A stretch of DNA of 64,000 nt. Origin: Doryteuthis pealeii. Lineage: Eukaryota > Mollusca > Cephalopoda > Myopsida > Loliginidae. The position numbers and the translations under genes were made by a program. Below the pieces are notes generated by a model. The model worked only from the letters and a program-made list of their open reading frames with translations. It was not told where the DNA came from and searched no databases. Where the stretch lies: NCBI GenBank assembly GCA_023376005.1, contig CM042147.1, positions 121,109,673 to 121,173,672 on the forward strand, in the 5' to 3' direction. Positions within the stretch are counted from its first letter, which is position 1. Every line of letters starts with the position of its first letter. Positions 33,207 through 43,379 of this stretch are shown here, piece after piece.

Positions 33207-33940
33207 GTATAGGGCATCCAGGAGGATCAAACTATTCTTCAGTAGTAATGGATTTCAAAAGTTATATACAAAAACTGAAATGTGACCACACAAAAGAAAA
33301 GAAAGGTACAACCCCAAACTATAGCTTTTAAATACATTACCATATTAGCATTAGCCCAAAAAGGTCAGTATTTTAGCTTGTCAAGCATGTGTACAAAGAT
33401 ACAGAAAACTATTAGAATGCAGTGGGTGGTTCTTTCACAAAGAAAAAGAGAGAGAAATAATGTGGTGCCTACCTATCCACAAAAAATATAAATAAATAAT
33501 AAATGCAAATCATTTTTCTACAGTGGTATGCAAAGCAAGTAGGCACTGCCATCAGAAACATCTGTTGCTAGTATAAGGAATTGGCTAAATAACCCCACAC
33601 CCTACCCATTTTTTTTAATTATTTAACCACTATGGATATGACCACAAGCATCTTGATGTAAAAAGATGGATTGAGCAACCTGTTAACTATTAAATAATTA
33701 AACCCTACCAAGCCTTTACAAAAAAAAAAAAAAAAAATGAATTTAGGTTGTAAATATTTTTCTAGTAAGACAGGCTGTTGCCACTTTTATGACAAGTGTC
33801 TTAACTATAAATTTTCATTATAAACTTCAAGATTGAACAGAAAAACAATTTAATGATATACAACAAGCCACTTATAACCTGTTAATATCGAAAGGGCAGG
33901 GGTTCCCAACCTTTTTTTCTTTTTTTCATATGCCCCAACT

Positions 33941-34190
33941 AAGTAAAGTCGTCGGGGTGGCCAAAAATCAGTATCAGCCAGACAGCGAGGAGGTATCCCC
34001 CCCCTTTTCACTAGCACGAGGCCAAGGAGATTGATTTTGGTGACTGAGAGCGCTCCTAAGCTACCATCAGCTCCTAATTTTACCGCACAGATCCCTGTGC
34101 TATTCATACACTGAGTTGGCGAGGGCCGGTATCGAACCAGGAACCTTGATGTTCCCAGCCGAACATTCTACCGACTGAGCTAAACCAGCC
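33941..34190 (-). mobile_element. SINE-A inside a hAT-like end
   Basis: Full-length reverse copy with extra C/G in the body. It follows a stretch starting CAGGGGTTCCCAACC at 33898, a form typical of hAT-family terminal repeats. Confidence 0.88.
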
Positions 34191-34488
34191 ATTAATCACC
34201 GCTAAAATCATAATGTCCCCCACCACATGTGGTAATATATAATTCTTATAATTTAAAAAGTGAACTCCATTTGAGCTTAAGAAACTTAAAATGCCAATAC
34301 CTTGGTTCAAACAAACCATTCTATCAAAAGTAAAAAATCGAATAAACAAACGAAAAATACGAGATTTTTTTTTATATAAATATTTCAAAAACTTTATCGA
34401 AATATTTATGTACAATAAAATAAAGTGACCTATCAAACTAAAAAAATATTTACTCAAAATAATATCTGAATCAAACTACATAATTATG

Positions 34489-34805
34489 GTGCCGTTATAG
34501 TATGTGTATGTGTCCTACCCGGTTTGAATGTGTCCTACCTCAGTAAGAGTATATTTATAGATACAAGTAGTAGGCAATTTATTGAGACTAATTATTTTTC
34601 ACATATATTCAATTTCGAGAAATGCACTTCCGTCATAAGCTGTATATAGTAATTAAGAATAATTAAAAGAAGAATTTATCTATAATTTACATGAATCAGA
34701 TCTATTTAATACTAAAATTTTCTAAAATTCTTAAATAGGGTTAGGAGTTATTATTATAACCTTATAATATGCTTTATATGGTAGGCCACATACTATAATG
34801 GTACC
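34489..34805. mobile_element. R-family MITE with 8-bp TSD
   Basis: GTGCCGTTATAGTATGTG ... CACATACTATAATGGTACC, flanked by TAATTATG at 34481-34488 and 34806-34813. Inverted relative to the copy at 30395. Confidence 0.87.
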
Positions 34806-34814
34806 TAATTATGT

Positions 34815-35040
34815 TTACATGATAGAAAACTCAAATAAAATAAAAATAGAAAATTTGGACCTCGTTAATCGCCCTCTCCTTAAAAATCAAATTGCCTCAC
34901 GTTATGAACCTCTGCGATAGGGTCAATATTCATTAAAGAATATTACATAATTAATAAGAGGAACTTAATCCCTATACTAATCCTTATTTCTCAAGTTCAT
35001 TTAACTTCTGTATTCGCTACTAATACCATCTAATAACAGG
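34815..35040. other. No recognisable feature
   Basis: AT-rich single-copy-looking sequence between an R MITE and a SINE-A relic. Confidence 0.3.
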
Positions 35041-35052
35041 TAATTAGGAATG

Positions 35053-35255
35053 TTTAAAAACCACAAGGTTCTGGTTTCGATGCCAACCCAGCACATGAGT
35101 AGCTTGAATCTGTGCAGTAATGGGCGAGGGGGGGGGGCTGATCGTAGGCGTGCGTGCAGCTCCACTCCTGACCCAAAAATAAAAATCCCTAGTCTAGCCC
35201 TAGTGAAAAGGGGATAGACTCCGCTGTCCGGCTGATACCAACAATAGGCTACTGC
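35053..35255 (+). mobile_element. SINE-A, 5'-truncated and diverged
   Basis: Starts within the head (AAAACCACAAGGTTCTGG). Body blocks are visible but with many substitutions; it ends CAACAATAGGCTACTG. Confidence 0.7.
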
Positions 35256-35276
35256 CTATTTGTTTTTGTTTTACTG

Positions 35277-35365
35277 CTGGTTTGAATTCAGAGTTTTCCT
35301 TCTATACTGGTTGCCTTACCAAGGCTAAAGAACCCAGTCTGCCCTACTATTTACTCATAGCTCGC
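35277..35365 (-). mobile_element. SINE-B mid-body fragment
   Basis: Begins TTTGAATTCAGAGTTTTCCT and runs to CTATTTACTCATAGCTCG, directly after a SINE-A relic. Confidence 0.7.
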
Positions 35366-35629
35366 CTTTCGCAAAAAAAAAAAAAAAAAATCCTTCTGTT
35401 GCAAAGCGAGTACAAATATCATCTTCCAGGTTTTTACCTCAGGTAAACTATTCTATTTCCTATGAGCTAGGCATGACTCCGAAATTATTGTTACATTTTC
35501 ATTGAGAGATAAAGAGACCAATAACTTAAGTATTAGAACAATATCACAAAGTTTTTCTGTTAATCAAAGTATATATTAAAATATATTTTGGCAGCATTTT
35601 TTTTCCTTCTTTCTTTTAAACATGTTTTG

Positions 35630-36022
35630 TTAAACTCCATGGACAATTCTTGTCTGACGAGTTTTTATTTGATCCTTCCTAACTGTCTGTCCATTTTTTT
35701 TAATATCCAGGTGGAATTGGTATATGAATCCACCAACGGTTTTAACACGAGCGCTTTCTTCACAGCTTAATGCCATCATCAGGTGTGGAACTGGTGAGAT
35801 GTTTCTATTACTAATTTCTACTGCTCCTGTTCGTTTAAAAAGATACAATGGAAATATCTCACCAGTTCCACACCTGATGATGGCAATAAGTTGTGCAGAT
35901 AGCACTTGTGGTAAAACCTTTGGTGGATTCATACACCAATTCACCCGGATATTAAAAAGATGACCAGAGGATTAGAAAGGATCAAACAAAAACTTAGACA
36001 TGAACTATCCGTGGAGTTTAAC
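35630..36022. mobile_element. Large foldback element
   Basis: Arms of about 170 bp (35630-35803 and 35850-36022): TTAAACTCCATGGACAATTC pairs with the right end GTGGAGTTTAAC; CTCACCAGTTCCACACCTGA pairs with the inner arm. Both arms contain CTGATGATGGCA. Open frames on both strands are palindromic shadows. Confidence 0.8.
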
Positions 36023-36055
36023 TAAATACACACACACACATTATATATATATATA

Positions 36056-36666
36056 TCTTATTATAATGGAGATTGTGTGTTTTTCTGTCTGTAACCGAAA
36101 CTATATTACTACTCAAGTCACAATTTCCTTAGTTATTTACGTCACATTCTCCATGATTCTATTTCTATTTAAACCTCAATTAGTAATAAAACTGTTCGAC
36201 ATTATTAATACTGTTGGCTTACCTAAATAATAATATGCAATTGTATTTATATATACAACAAAATACCAGTTTTCAGTGTAAACGTAAAGCTAATTTGCAT
36301 ATTGATTTTAATAAAAATATGCTTGGTATTATTGATTTCTAATTGTTTGGTTTTATCTTAATGAATATGAACATACATCTCGGGGATAAATCCCAAAAGA
36401 AATTCATTAACAAAAAGAAATAACTGTAATTTTATTCTTTACTTCTTATTTTAACTAAACAGTTAAATTAGCAAAATTTAGCATTGACAAACGGAAGTGA
36501 TGAAAGAGTAAGTTTCAGTTGTTCTATTTTCCGATTATACCCCCCTCTGTTTCAAATCTTTTTATCTGCATTCTTATTCAGTTTCATTAGCCTTTCTGAT
36601 TTAATCTAATATTTTATTACATTTAAACTTAAATACTTGCACCCGGAGGGTGCATATATTTGCTAG
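36056..36666 (+). mobile_element. Non-autonomous Helitron-1, full length, inside a TA array
   Basis: Starts TCTTATTATAATGGAGATTG and ends with hairpin TGCACCCGGAGGGTGCA (36638-36654), 8 nt, then CTAG. It is inserted precisely between A and T of a (TA)n microsatellite. The hairpin loop differs from the 3550 copy by a compensated change (GAA versus GGA within the centre). Confidence 0.9.
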
Positions 36667-36686
36667 TATATATATATATATATATA

Positions 36687-36718
<32 letters not shown>

Positions 36719-37125
36719 CACCTCTCTTTAACAGTAAAGCTAGCAAACTATAAAAATTTTTAAGTATGTGTATGTAAATAAATCTTTTTCAAATATTTAC
36801 AATCATGTGTTACTTTATTATAACTTTCAAATATATTACTTGATATCTACAATTATTTGTATTTACAAAGTTGGTAATTGTTCTCCTCCCCACAAATGTG
36901 GACTGACACAAGGTTGAGTTTAGTTTACAACTTGTCATATGTACATACAGGTAAGTTCCAGAAAGTGTCCATTTCCATTGGCATGTCCATTTTGAGGGAT
37001 GCCTCAAAGCCATAAGAGAACCACTGACCCAGTGCAGCCTGGAGAAATTAACTTGGCTGTTGATTTGTGCTTTCCAGCCAAAAAGGCCAGAAAACAAACT
37101 TTTTACAAGTTAATATTTTAGATCA

Positions 37126-37262
37126 GTGTTTCTCAACCAGTGTGTGTCCCCCCCCCCGAACCCTAAATTGTTAGAGGTTCTGCAAGAAACAATAAATAGG
37201 CTAATGCATTTTTGGTGTATTCTTTTTTTTTCAATTTTATATTCGTAATAAACAGTAAGTTA
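37126..37262. mobile_element. hAT-like terminal sequence
   Basis: CAGTGTTTCTCAACCAGTGT followed by a C-run and GAACCCTAAATTGTTAGAGG. Partner end not found. Confidence 0.45.
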
Positions 37263-37264
37263 TA

Positions 37265-37816
37265 GTTCACAGCGGCTCTCTGTAAGTTCCTATATAATGA
37301 TGATGATGATGATAATAGAACTTTATTTGAATAGAATGAGTTCTGAGGTGAATAGATAGTGGACTTTAAAATATCCTATCATACAGGTAAAAAATACCAA
37401 AAAAAATTGTTACAGCTGTGGGGGAAATTTAGTAAGCAAAGAGTTAACCTTATGGCAACCAACCAGAAGTATGTGGATTACAATAATAAAAAATAAAAAT
37501 TTTTAAAAATGAAATTAAGATAAAAATGAACTTTGCCTACTTTAAACTGATTACAGGGGCTCTCTCACCACTGCGATCCTACCGTAAACCACTGATGGTT
37601 AGTTCATTATAATTAAACAGAAGGACTCGGATTACAATAATAATTGGACTTAAATTGAATAGAATGAGTTCTGAGGTGGATAGATAGGGAACTTTGAAAT
37701 ATCCCATCATACAGGTAAAAAAAAAAAAAAAAAAAAAATTTTTTAAATTAAAAAATAAAAAAAATACCAAAAAAATCTGGTACAGTCCTGGGGGAAATTT
37801 GGTAGGCAATGAGTTG
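37265..37816. repeat. F-spacer-F composite, inverted relative to 7.5-8.0 kb
   Basis: Two F copies (37265-37446 and 37531-37816) flank the spacer CTTATGGCAACCAACCAGAA + ATTACAATAATAAAAAATAA. The whole is the reverse complement of the 7509-8005 block. Confidence 0.75.
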
Positions 37817-37839
37817 AATCATCACTAACTAAAATATAA

Positions 37840-38123
37840 TTGCCCAACTCCTTCAAAAAAGGCAAGATGTGTCACAAGATCAATTTCTAAGAGTACAGCT
37901 AGTTTAAATTCGGAGTTTTCCTTCTCCAACACCAGTTGGCATAGCAAGGCTAAAGAACCCAGTCTGCCCTACTATTTACCTATAGGTGAGAGAAGAGATG
38001 GATTTATGCTTTCTCCAAGGGTAATAGTGCAAAATGAAATGTAAACAGCCTCATCCAGGATTTAAACTCAGGCCACCGATTCCATTTCCTCCAAATATAA
38101 CCATTATGCTAAGCGTGCCTCAA
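37840..38123 (-). mobile_element. SINE-B, nearly full length
   Basis: Reverse copy from the tail (CCCAACTCCTTCAAAAAAGG) to the head (ATAACCATTATGCTAAGCGT). Confidence 0.8.
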
Positions 38124-38144
38124 ATTCTATACATAATATGTACA

Positions 38145-38645
38145 TATATTTACCAACCCCTCTGCATGAGCAGAATGCGATAGGTCAATTTTTAAGCAAA
38201 GTTTTCCCTCTCCTAGACCAGTTGCATAACTACGGTTAAAGAGCCCAGTTCAACCTATTTACTCATAGCTGGAAGGAGAATAGTTGGATGCATAAGCTTC
38301 CCCAAAAGGAAGTGATGCTGATAGCTTTTTAATTTAGTGTGTTCTGAACGCACAGATTTGATTTGAATGAGATCCAACTAAAGTTTCTTAATAAATTGCA
38401 GTTTTTATCTATGAACAACTAAAGCTGTTTAACCCCTACCTTGTACCCCATACAGTGTAATTCATTTCAGGGAAAGTATTGAAATGTATTTACTGTTAGC
38501 TGGAAATGGTGGGGGTGGGAGAGAAAAAAATATCTCTGCAAGGGTATTAGCTATATGAAATGAAAATAATGCAGACTAGGATTTGAACTCATGTCGCCAA
38601 GTGCATTTCCTTTGACAATATACAATTACACTACACACCTCCACA
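38145..38645 (-). mobile_element. SINE-B interrupted by a GATGCTGATAG MITE
   Basis: The tail and body run to CATAAGCTTCCCCAA at about 38313. The head resumes at AAGGGTATTAGC at about 38541 and ends in CACTACACACCTCCAC. The interruption is a truncated MITE-C copy. Confidence 0.8.
38322..38535 (-). mobile_element. C-family MITE, truncated, inside SINE-B
   Basis: GATGCTGATAGCTTTTTAAT to CTGGAAATGGTGGGGGTGGG; the far terminal repeat is missing. Confidence 0.78.
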
Positions 38646-38820
38646 CATGTAGAAGAAAAAAAAGTTACCTTGTTCCTACAGCCTGTGACACAAAGGCAAT
38701 CAGAGAAATCCACAATTTTTTCATTTTAATGCAGTAAAGAGAAATTGCTCTAGAATTGGACAGCCCTGCCAGCTGAGGCTTTGGAATACACAGAGGGGTT
38801 GGTATAATATATATATATAT

Positions 38821-39418
38821 ATGGATACAGATAAAATACCCCCAAAAGGGCCACCTATTGGCTGTGGGTGGCGACCCATGATGCTTAAGGATGAAACCCT
38901 GGTGAATGAGCAGTCCATGATATGCAATCCTCCACTTTGGTCCTTACTTAGGCTAGACAGGCGGTCGGAGAGCCCCCACCCCACCCTGATCAATCGGCTG
39001 GCCATGTCAAACCCTAGCACCTATATGATTGTCCCAACCCTATTGCCCTTATGGGAAGCCCCAACCCTTTTTATTATATGTGCTAGAAAGTGGTGGCTGA
39101 GGGTCAATATGTCCTGGGTATAATGTTAAATTCTATCTGATGGTGAGGTTCCCGTTCTGAAGGTCTGGGAAACGTGGAGCACTTTGCTCCCAGGTTCACT
39201 TTGACCCGGAGTGGTAGTACCTGTTAGGATCCCATTTATGGGTTAAATAGGAACAAACGTGTTTATAAAAAAATGTGATATCCATCACATTGTTTATAAA
39301 AAATTGAGTATCCATCAAGAATGAATTTATTTCAAAACTGTGTGCATTAAATGATCCGAGGTTGATGTGCATTAAATGACCCACCGAAGTTGATATGCCG
39401 TAAAACAAAACAAACTAG
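38821..39418 (+). repeat. H-family repeat, ~600 bp
   Basis: GGTGGCGACCCATGATGCTT, CAACCCTATTGCCCTTATGG, TGACCCGGAGTGGTAGTACC, GGTTGATATGCCGTAAAACA. Matches 61756-62345 and 50340-50752. No ORF or known protein; probably a non-autonomous element. Confidence 0.75.
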
Positions 39419-39624
39419 AATTGGAGTCCAGCCAAAAGGATGAGAGCAATGGTTAACAAGCCAGGTCTTGTAGACCATTCCTAGTAAACAGAATTGTTTT
39501 CATTTCTGAAAACTTTTCATGAAACATATGGCTGTAACCATATCATGCCAGTTATGTTACTTTGCTCTCAGTGGCAAGTAGGTGGAGACATTAACCTCAC
39601 ACCCAACTTTACCCATAGCTGAGG

Positions 39625-39875
39625 AAGACATTTTCAGTTGGCACCACTGTTTTAAATTCAGTATTGCTCTTCACCTAGACAAGTTGCCAACCAAGGCTAG
39701 AGAACCCAAACTGCCCAGATATGACATAATTGAGGGAAGACAGATTGATTCGATTTTTAAGCAGAGTAAAGCTGGTTTGAATTCAGTTTTATTTCTAGAT
39801 TGGTATGCTTAATCAAAGCTAAAGAACCCAGTCTGCCCTACTATTTACCCATAGATGGGACAGGGGAGATCATAT
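39625..39875 (-). mobile_element. Two partial SINE-B bodies in direct order
   Basis: 39645-39720 and 39760-39862 both contain the block CTAGA(C/T)...AAGGCTA(A)AGAACCCA. Only mid-body pieces survive. Confidence 0.55.
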
Positions 39876-40073
39876 GGATTAATGCATTACAGTATTGCTA
39901 CACAGTGGACACAAACTGTCAAAATATTTGAATTCAGCTTGCAAATATTCTATACTTTATACATCTTAGAGTCCAATCCGAAATGCTTAAATATTCTGGC
40001 CTTGTGTCAGACTAAGTTAGGACAGACTTTTTTCATAGGAAAGATAAATTGGCAATTTTATATATAATAATAA

Positions 40074-40301
40074 GGCCGGTTTAGCTCAATCGGTAGAGCG
40101 TTCGCCTAAGAACCATAAAGTTCGATACCGGCCCTCACCAACTCAGCAAGTGAGTAGCACAGGGATATGTGCAGTAAAGCGAGCTGATGGTAGGTGTGGA
40201 GCTCCACCTCAGATGCTAAATTAATCTCCTTGTTTAGCGTTAGTGAAAAGGGGATAGACTCCCTCACTGTCCGGCTGATACCGTCTTTAAGCCACCCTGA
40301 A
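40074..40301 (+). mobile_element. SINE-A copy
   Basis: Head GGCCGGTTTAGCTCAATCGG with a small deletion before the B box. Upstream sequence from about 39992 matches the flank of the copy at 1459. Confidence 0.87.
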
Positions 40302-40516
40302 CATTTTTTTTTCTTATAGAGGTAAAAATTTAAGACCATTGTCATACAAGTGAACTGAGTAGTGAGTTTAGGATAAACATTAAGAGAAAATAGGTCAATA
40401 GCAATGTCATCTATTCAGCTTTAGTATTCTGCCAAGCACAATTGACAAAGGTTGACAAAGCAAATAGAAAGAAAAAAAAAAAAAAAAAAAAAGGGAAGAG
40501 AGTTGGTTCAAATCAG

Positions 40517-40550
<34 letters not shown>

Positions 40551-40734
40551 GGCATCTTTACCAACTGAATCATGAATGTTGTAAGAAGGCAACCATATTC
40601 CTCTACCTTTTTTTCTAGCTCTTAAAGCAGCTCATGGTGGGGTAGTGGTTAACAAGCTAGTTTTGCAGATCATTTGCTACTGAATAGTTGGGGATTGAAC
40701 TCACAAAGGTACCTTATGTGTCAAATCTAAGCTG

Positions 40735-40985
40735 CACTTAATCTTTAAGATCACCACCTCAGGTCGAAACCGGAGGGTCCGGTGGCTTCGGCCCTGGACC
40801 GCATAAGGTAACATTGTTGATCCAGTGGGCCACCTGCCCCCTCAATTTAAAGGGGCAAGGCTAGGTTTATTGCCCGGTGCCCGAGGCGCCCTCTAGAGGG
40901 GGAATACCGAGGGGATCAACGCATTTTTTGCACCCGCCTTCCGTGAGCTTCGGTTCGTGAGTGGTCCCAAACAGTGCAGAGCTTA
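40735..40985 (-). repeat. I-family repeat, inverted copy
   Basis: CCTGCCCCCTCAATTTAAAG, TTATTGCCCGGTGCCCGAGG, AACGCATTTTTTGCACCCG. Function unknown; no ORF conserved between the copies. Confidence 0.7.
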
Positions 40986-41256
40986 CATTTACGGGAAAAT
41001 ATTGAACAATCCTTGTAATAGATACTTTATAACACAAATTCTTTTGCAAAAAGAGGGTTTAAACCCTTGCCTTCATTTCTTCACATAAATTTTTAAAATT
41101 AAAAACTTTTCTTTCAATTATAATAATTGATGTTGATATTGCAACATTATACTGGATGAAATTACAGTGACTTTGGAGAGAAAGTAGAATTAGGGGCTAC
41201 CATAAAATGCCTTTCTGATACCAATTTAAGTGTATCTAAGAGTGTCACATTGAAAG

Positions 41257-41566
41257 AGATGCTGATAGGTACACGTCCTGTGTCCTTGACGAATAAAAAT
41301 CTAAAAGGATGCAGTGAATTCATATCCATGCATCCCAATATTTTCTTCCCTCAACATTTCAAGCTAACTGTAAATACATTTCAATAGCTTCTTAGAAATT
41401 AATTAACCGGCTAGGTTACAAAGTAGGAGATTTCTTTAGTTGTTTCCCTAGATCATAAATAAAATAAAATCTACCAAGAAATTTTAGTTGAGACGCATAA
41501 ATTTTCCCGGGGCTCATTCAAAGCAAATATGTGCGTCCCAGGACGCACTAAATCAAAAAGCATCAC
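41257..41566 (+). mobile_element. C-family MITE, longest copy
   Basis: GATGCTGATAGGTACACGTC ... GTGCGTCCCAGGACGCAC ... AAAGCATCAC; about 310 bp. Confidence 0.82.
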
Positions 41567-41757
41567 TGAAGATCCTTACCGATTGCCCCTATACTTATGG
41601 CCTTGTACCGTAAGTTTATCAAAAGGGGCTAAGTAAATATTGTGATAATTTCAAAAAAGCATAAAATTAGATTTGAATCCTCGTCGTCAAATATTTCTGG
41701 GAAAGGTCAGATATAAATTAGCTAAGTAAGCAATCAATACGAAAAAAAAAAAAAACT

Positions 41758-42052
41758 TTTAACTCGTGAACCTTCTTGTAATCGGGAGCCTTCACGAAAC
41801 TTCGAACTTAACCCTTTATTCAATCCACGCGAGAGACGGTTCTCATTCCGCTAACCATGACTGGGTACAAGTGTTAAGCCGTGTTAATCATTCCAGAGTT
41901 CGAGAAGGTTCCCGAGTCCGACAAGAAATACCTGAAGAAGGTCGGAGGGCACTTCGGCCGAAACGCTATGCAGATAACAATAAAGATGAGAACAATAGTC
42001 TGAATAATCCAAATTATCAAGTCTCATCTCAAAAATTCAGAGAAATAGTACG
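41758..42052 (+). mobile_element. D-family repeat, partial
   Basis: Middle and 3' part: AACCATGACTGGGTACAAGT, ACAAGAAATACCTGAAGAAG, TTCGGCCGAAACG, ending TCTCAAAAATTCAGAGAAAT. The open frame over it is not a gene. Confidence 0.82.
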
Positions 42053-42059
42053 AGGAAAG

Positions 42060-43110
42060 TCGAACATCTCCACCCATTCTCCCTCCCCCCCCCCCGTTAT
42101 CTGTGAAGCTTTGATTTATAAGGTAAGTTTTGCTGTAAAACAATTTTAAGGAACCCTGGTGTTAGGTATACCAAATTTGTCGAAAAATCCGTGTTTTTAC
42201 AAAACAAATTCCCGCTCCGTTTCAAAAGAATTTACCAAAAAATCAGAATTATCCGATCTTAATGAAATTTTCAGTGTTGATTTATCAATATTGAATTTTA
42301 TAATGGATTGGTAATTTTTTTTCAATCGAGAGTGTTGAATATATTTCGTAAACACGGATTTTACGGCAATTCCAGCGGCCATATTTGAACAGAATTGACC
42401 GAAAAAAATCGTTTTAAAGGTATTAGAAATAAATTACATGTGTAATATTATTTTGCTTTTTTACTGATGTTCATTATGTAACTACTTTTCGACTTAGACA
42501 AAAATTTGACCTTAAATAGTCGATTTAATTCATTTTAATTCATTTTTAAAATTAGAAGCAGACGAAAATTTGGGTATATCTAGATTTTTTTTATTTTTTT
42601 TTTAAGAGAAACTTCACGCATTCATGCCTGTTTGGTAGGGAAGGGGGCGTGGTATGTAGTGCAGTGGTTAATTCAGAGCTTAGATTAAAAACAGTCTGTT
42701 TCCCTACCCACCGGCCTAAAAAGTTTATACGTTGGGCCTTTGACAAACATCTCGTAGTTGTACATGTCTTTATAAAAAAAAAAAAGTCGCGGTGTGCTGT
42801 GGTTAGAAGATGAGTGTCTACGCTTTGTCAAACAAGCAGCCTAAAAGTAGCGAGGGGATAGGAATGAAGTTATATGTCTATGTAGAAAAACCAAAGTGTA
42901 GGCAACACGAGAGAAAGAAGATTAGCCTGACAACAGAGAGGAAAAAGAAAGAGAAAGAGATGGTGTGTTGCATCATCATCATCGTTAACTTCATACATCT
43001 CATCTTTTTTCTCTCTCTTCTCCTCTTGACCAACCAGTGAACCACTTTACAACCACCTTCAAAAGAAGGAAAATAGAGGGTTCATTTGACCCCACTATTT
43101 CCCCACTTTT
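42060..43110. other. Mostly unassigned sequence
   Basis: GACAAAAATTTGACCTTAAA at about 42498 recurs near 11825, so a low-copy repeat is present. A purine-rich tract follows at 42900-42960. No exon recognised. Confidence 0.3.
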
Positions 43111-43111
43111 A

Positions 43112-43357
43112 GGGCCGGTTAACTTAGTCGGTAGAGCGTTCGGTTAGGAATCAGAAGGTTTCTTGGTTCGATACCGACCCTCACCAACTCAGCGTATGAG
43201 TGGCACAAGGAGCTGTGGGGTAAAGTGGGAAGCTGATGGTAAGTGTGGTGCTCCACCTCAGACGCTAAAATAATCTCCTTAGTCTAGCGCTAGTGAAAAG
43301 GGGATAGACTCCCTCGCTGTCTGGCTGATACCGACATTAGGCCGCCCCGACGACTTT
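43112..43357 (+). mobile_element. SINE-A, full length
   Basis: Forward copy with all body blocks. It marks the left border of the repeat-poor stretch around the E2F exon. Confidence 0.9.
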
Positions 43358-43379
43358 TTTTTTCCTCCACCTTTACTCT

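Noticed and set aside
35630..35963. Overlapping open frames on both strands with similar peptides
   Set aside because: They mirror each other because the locus is a palindrome.
41766..42149. 127-codon open frame
   Set aside because: Lies wholly inside a D-family repeat and is not kept in the other D copies.
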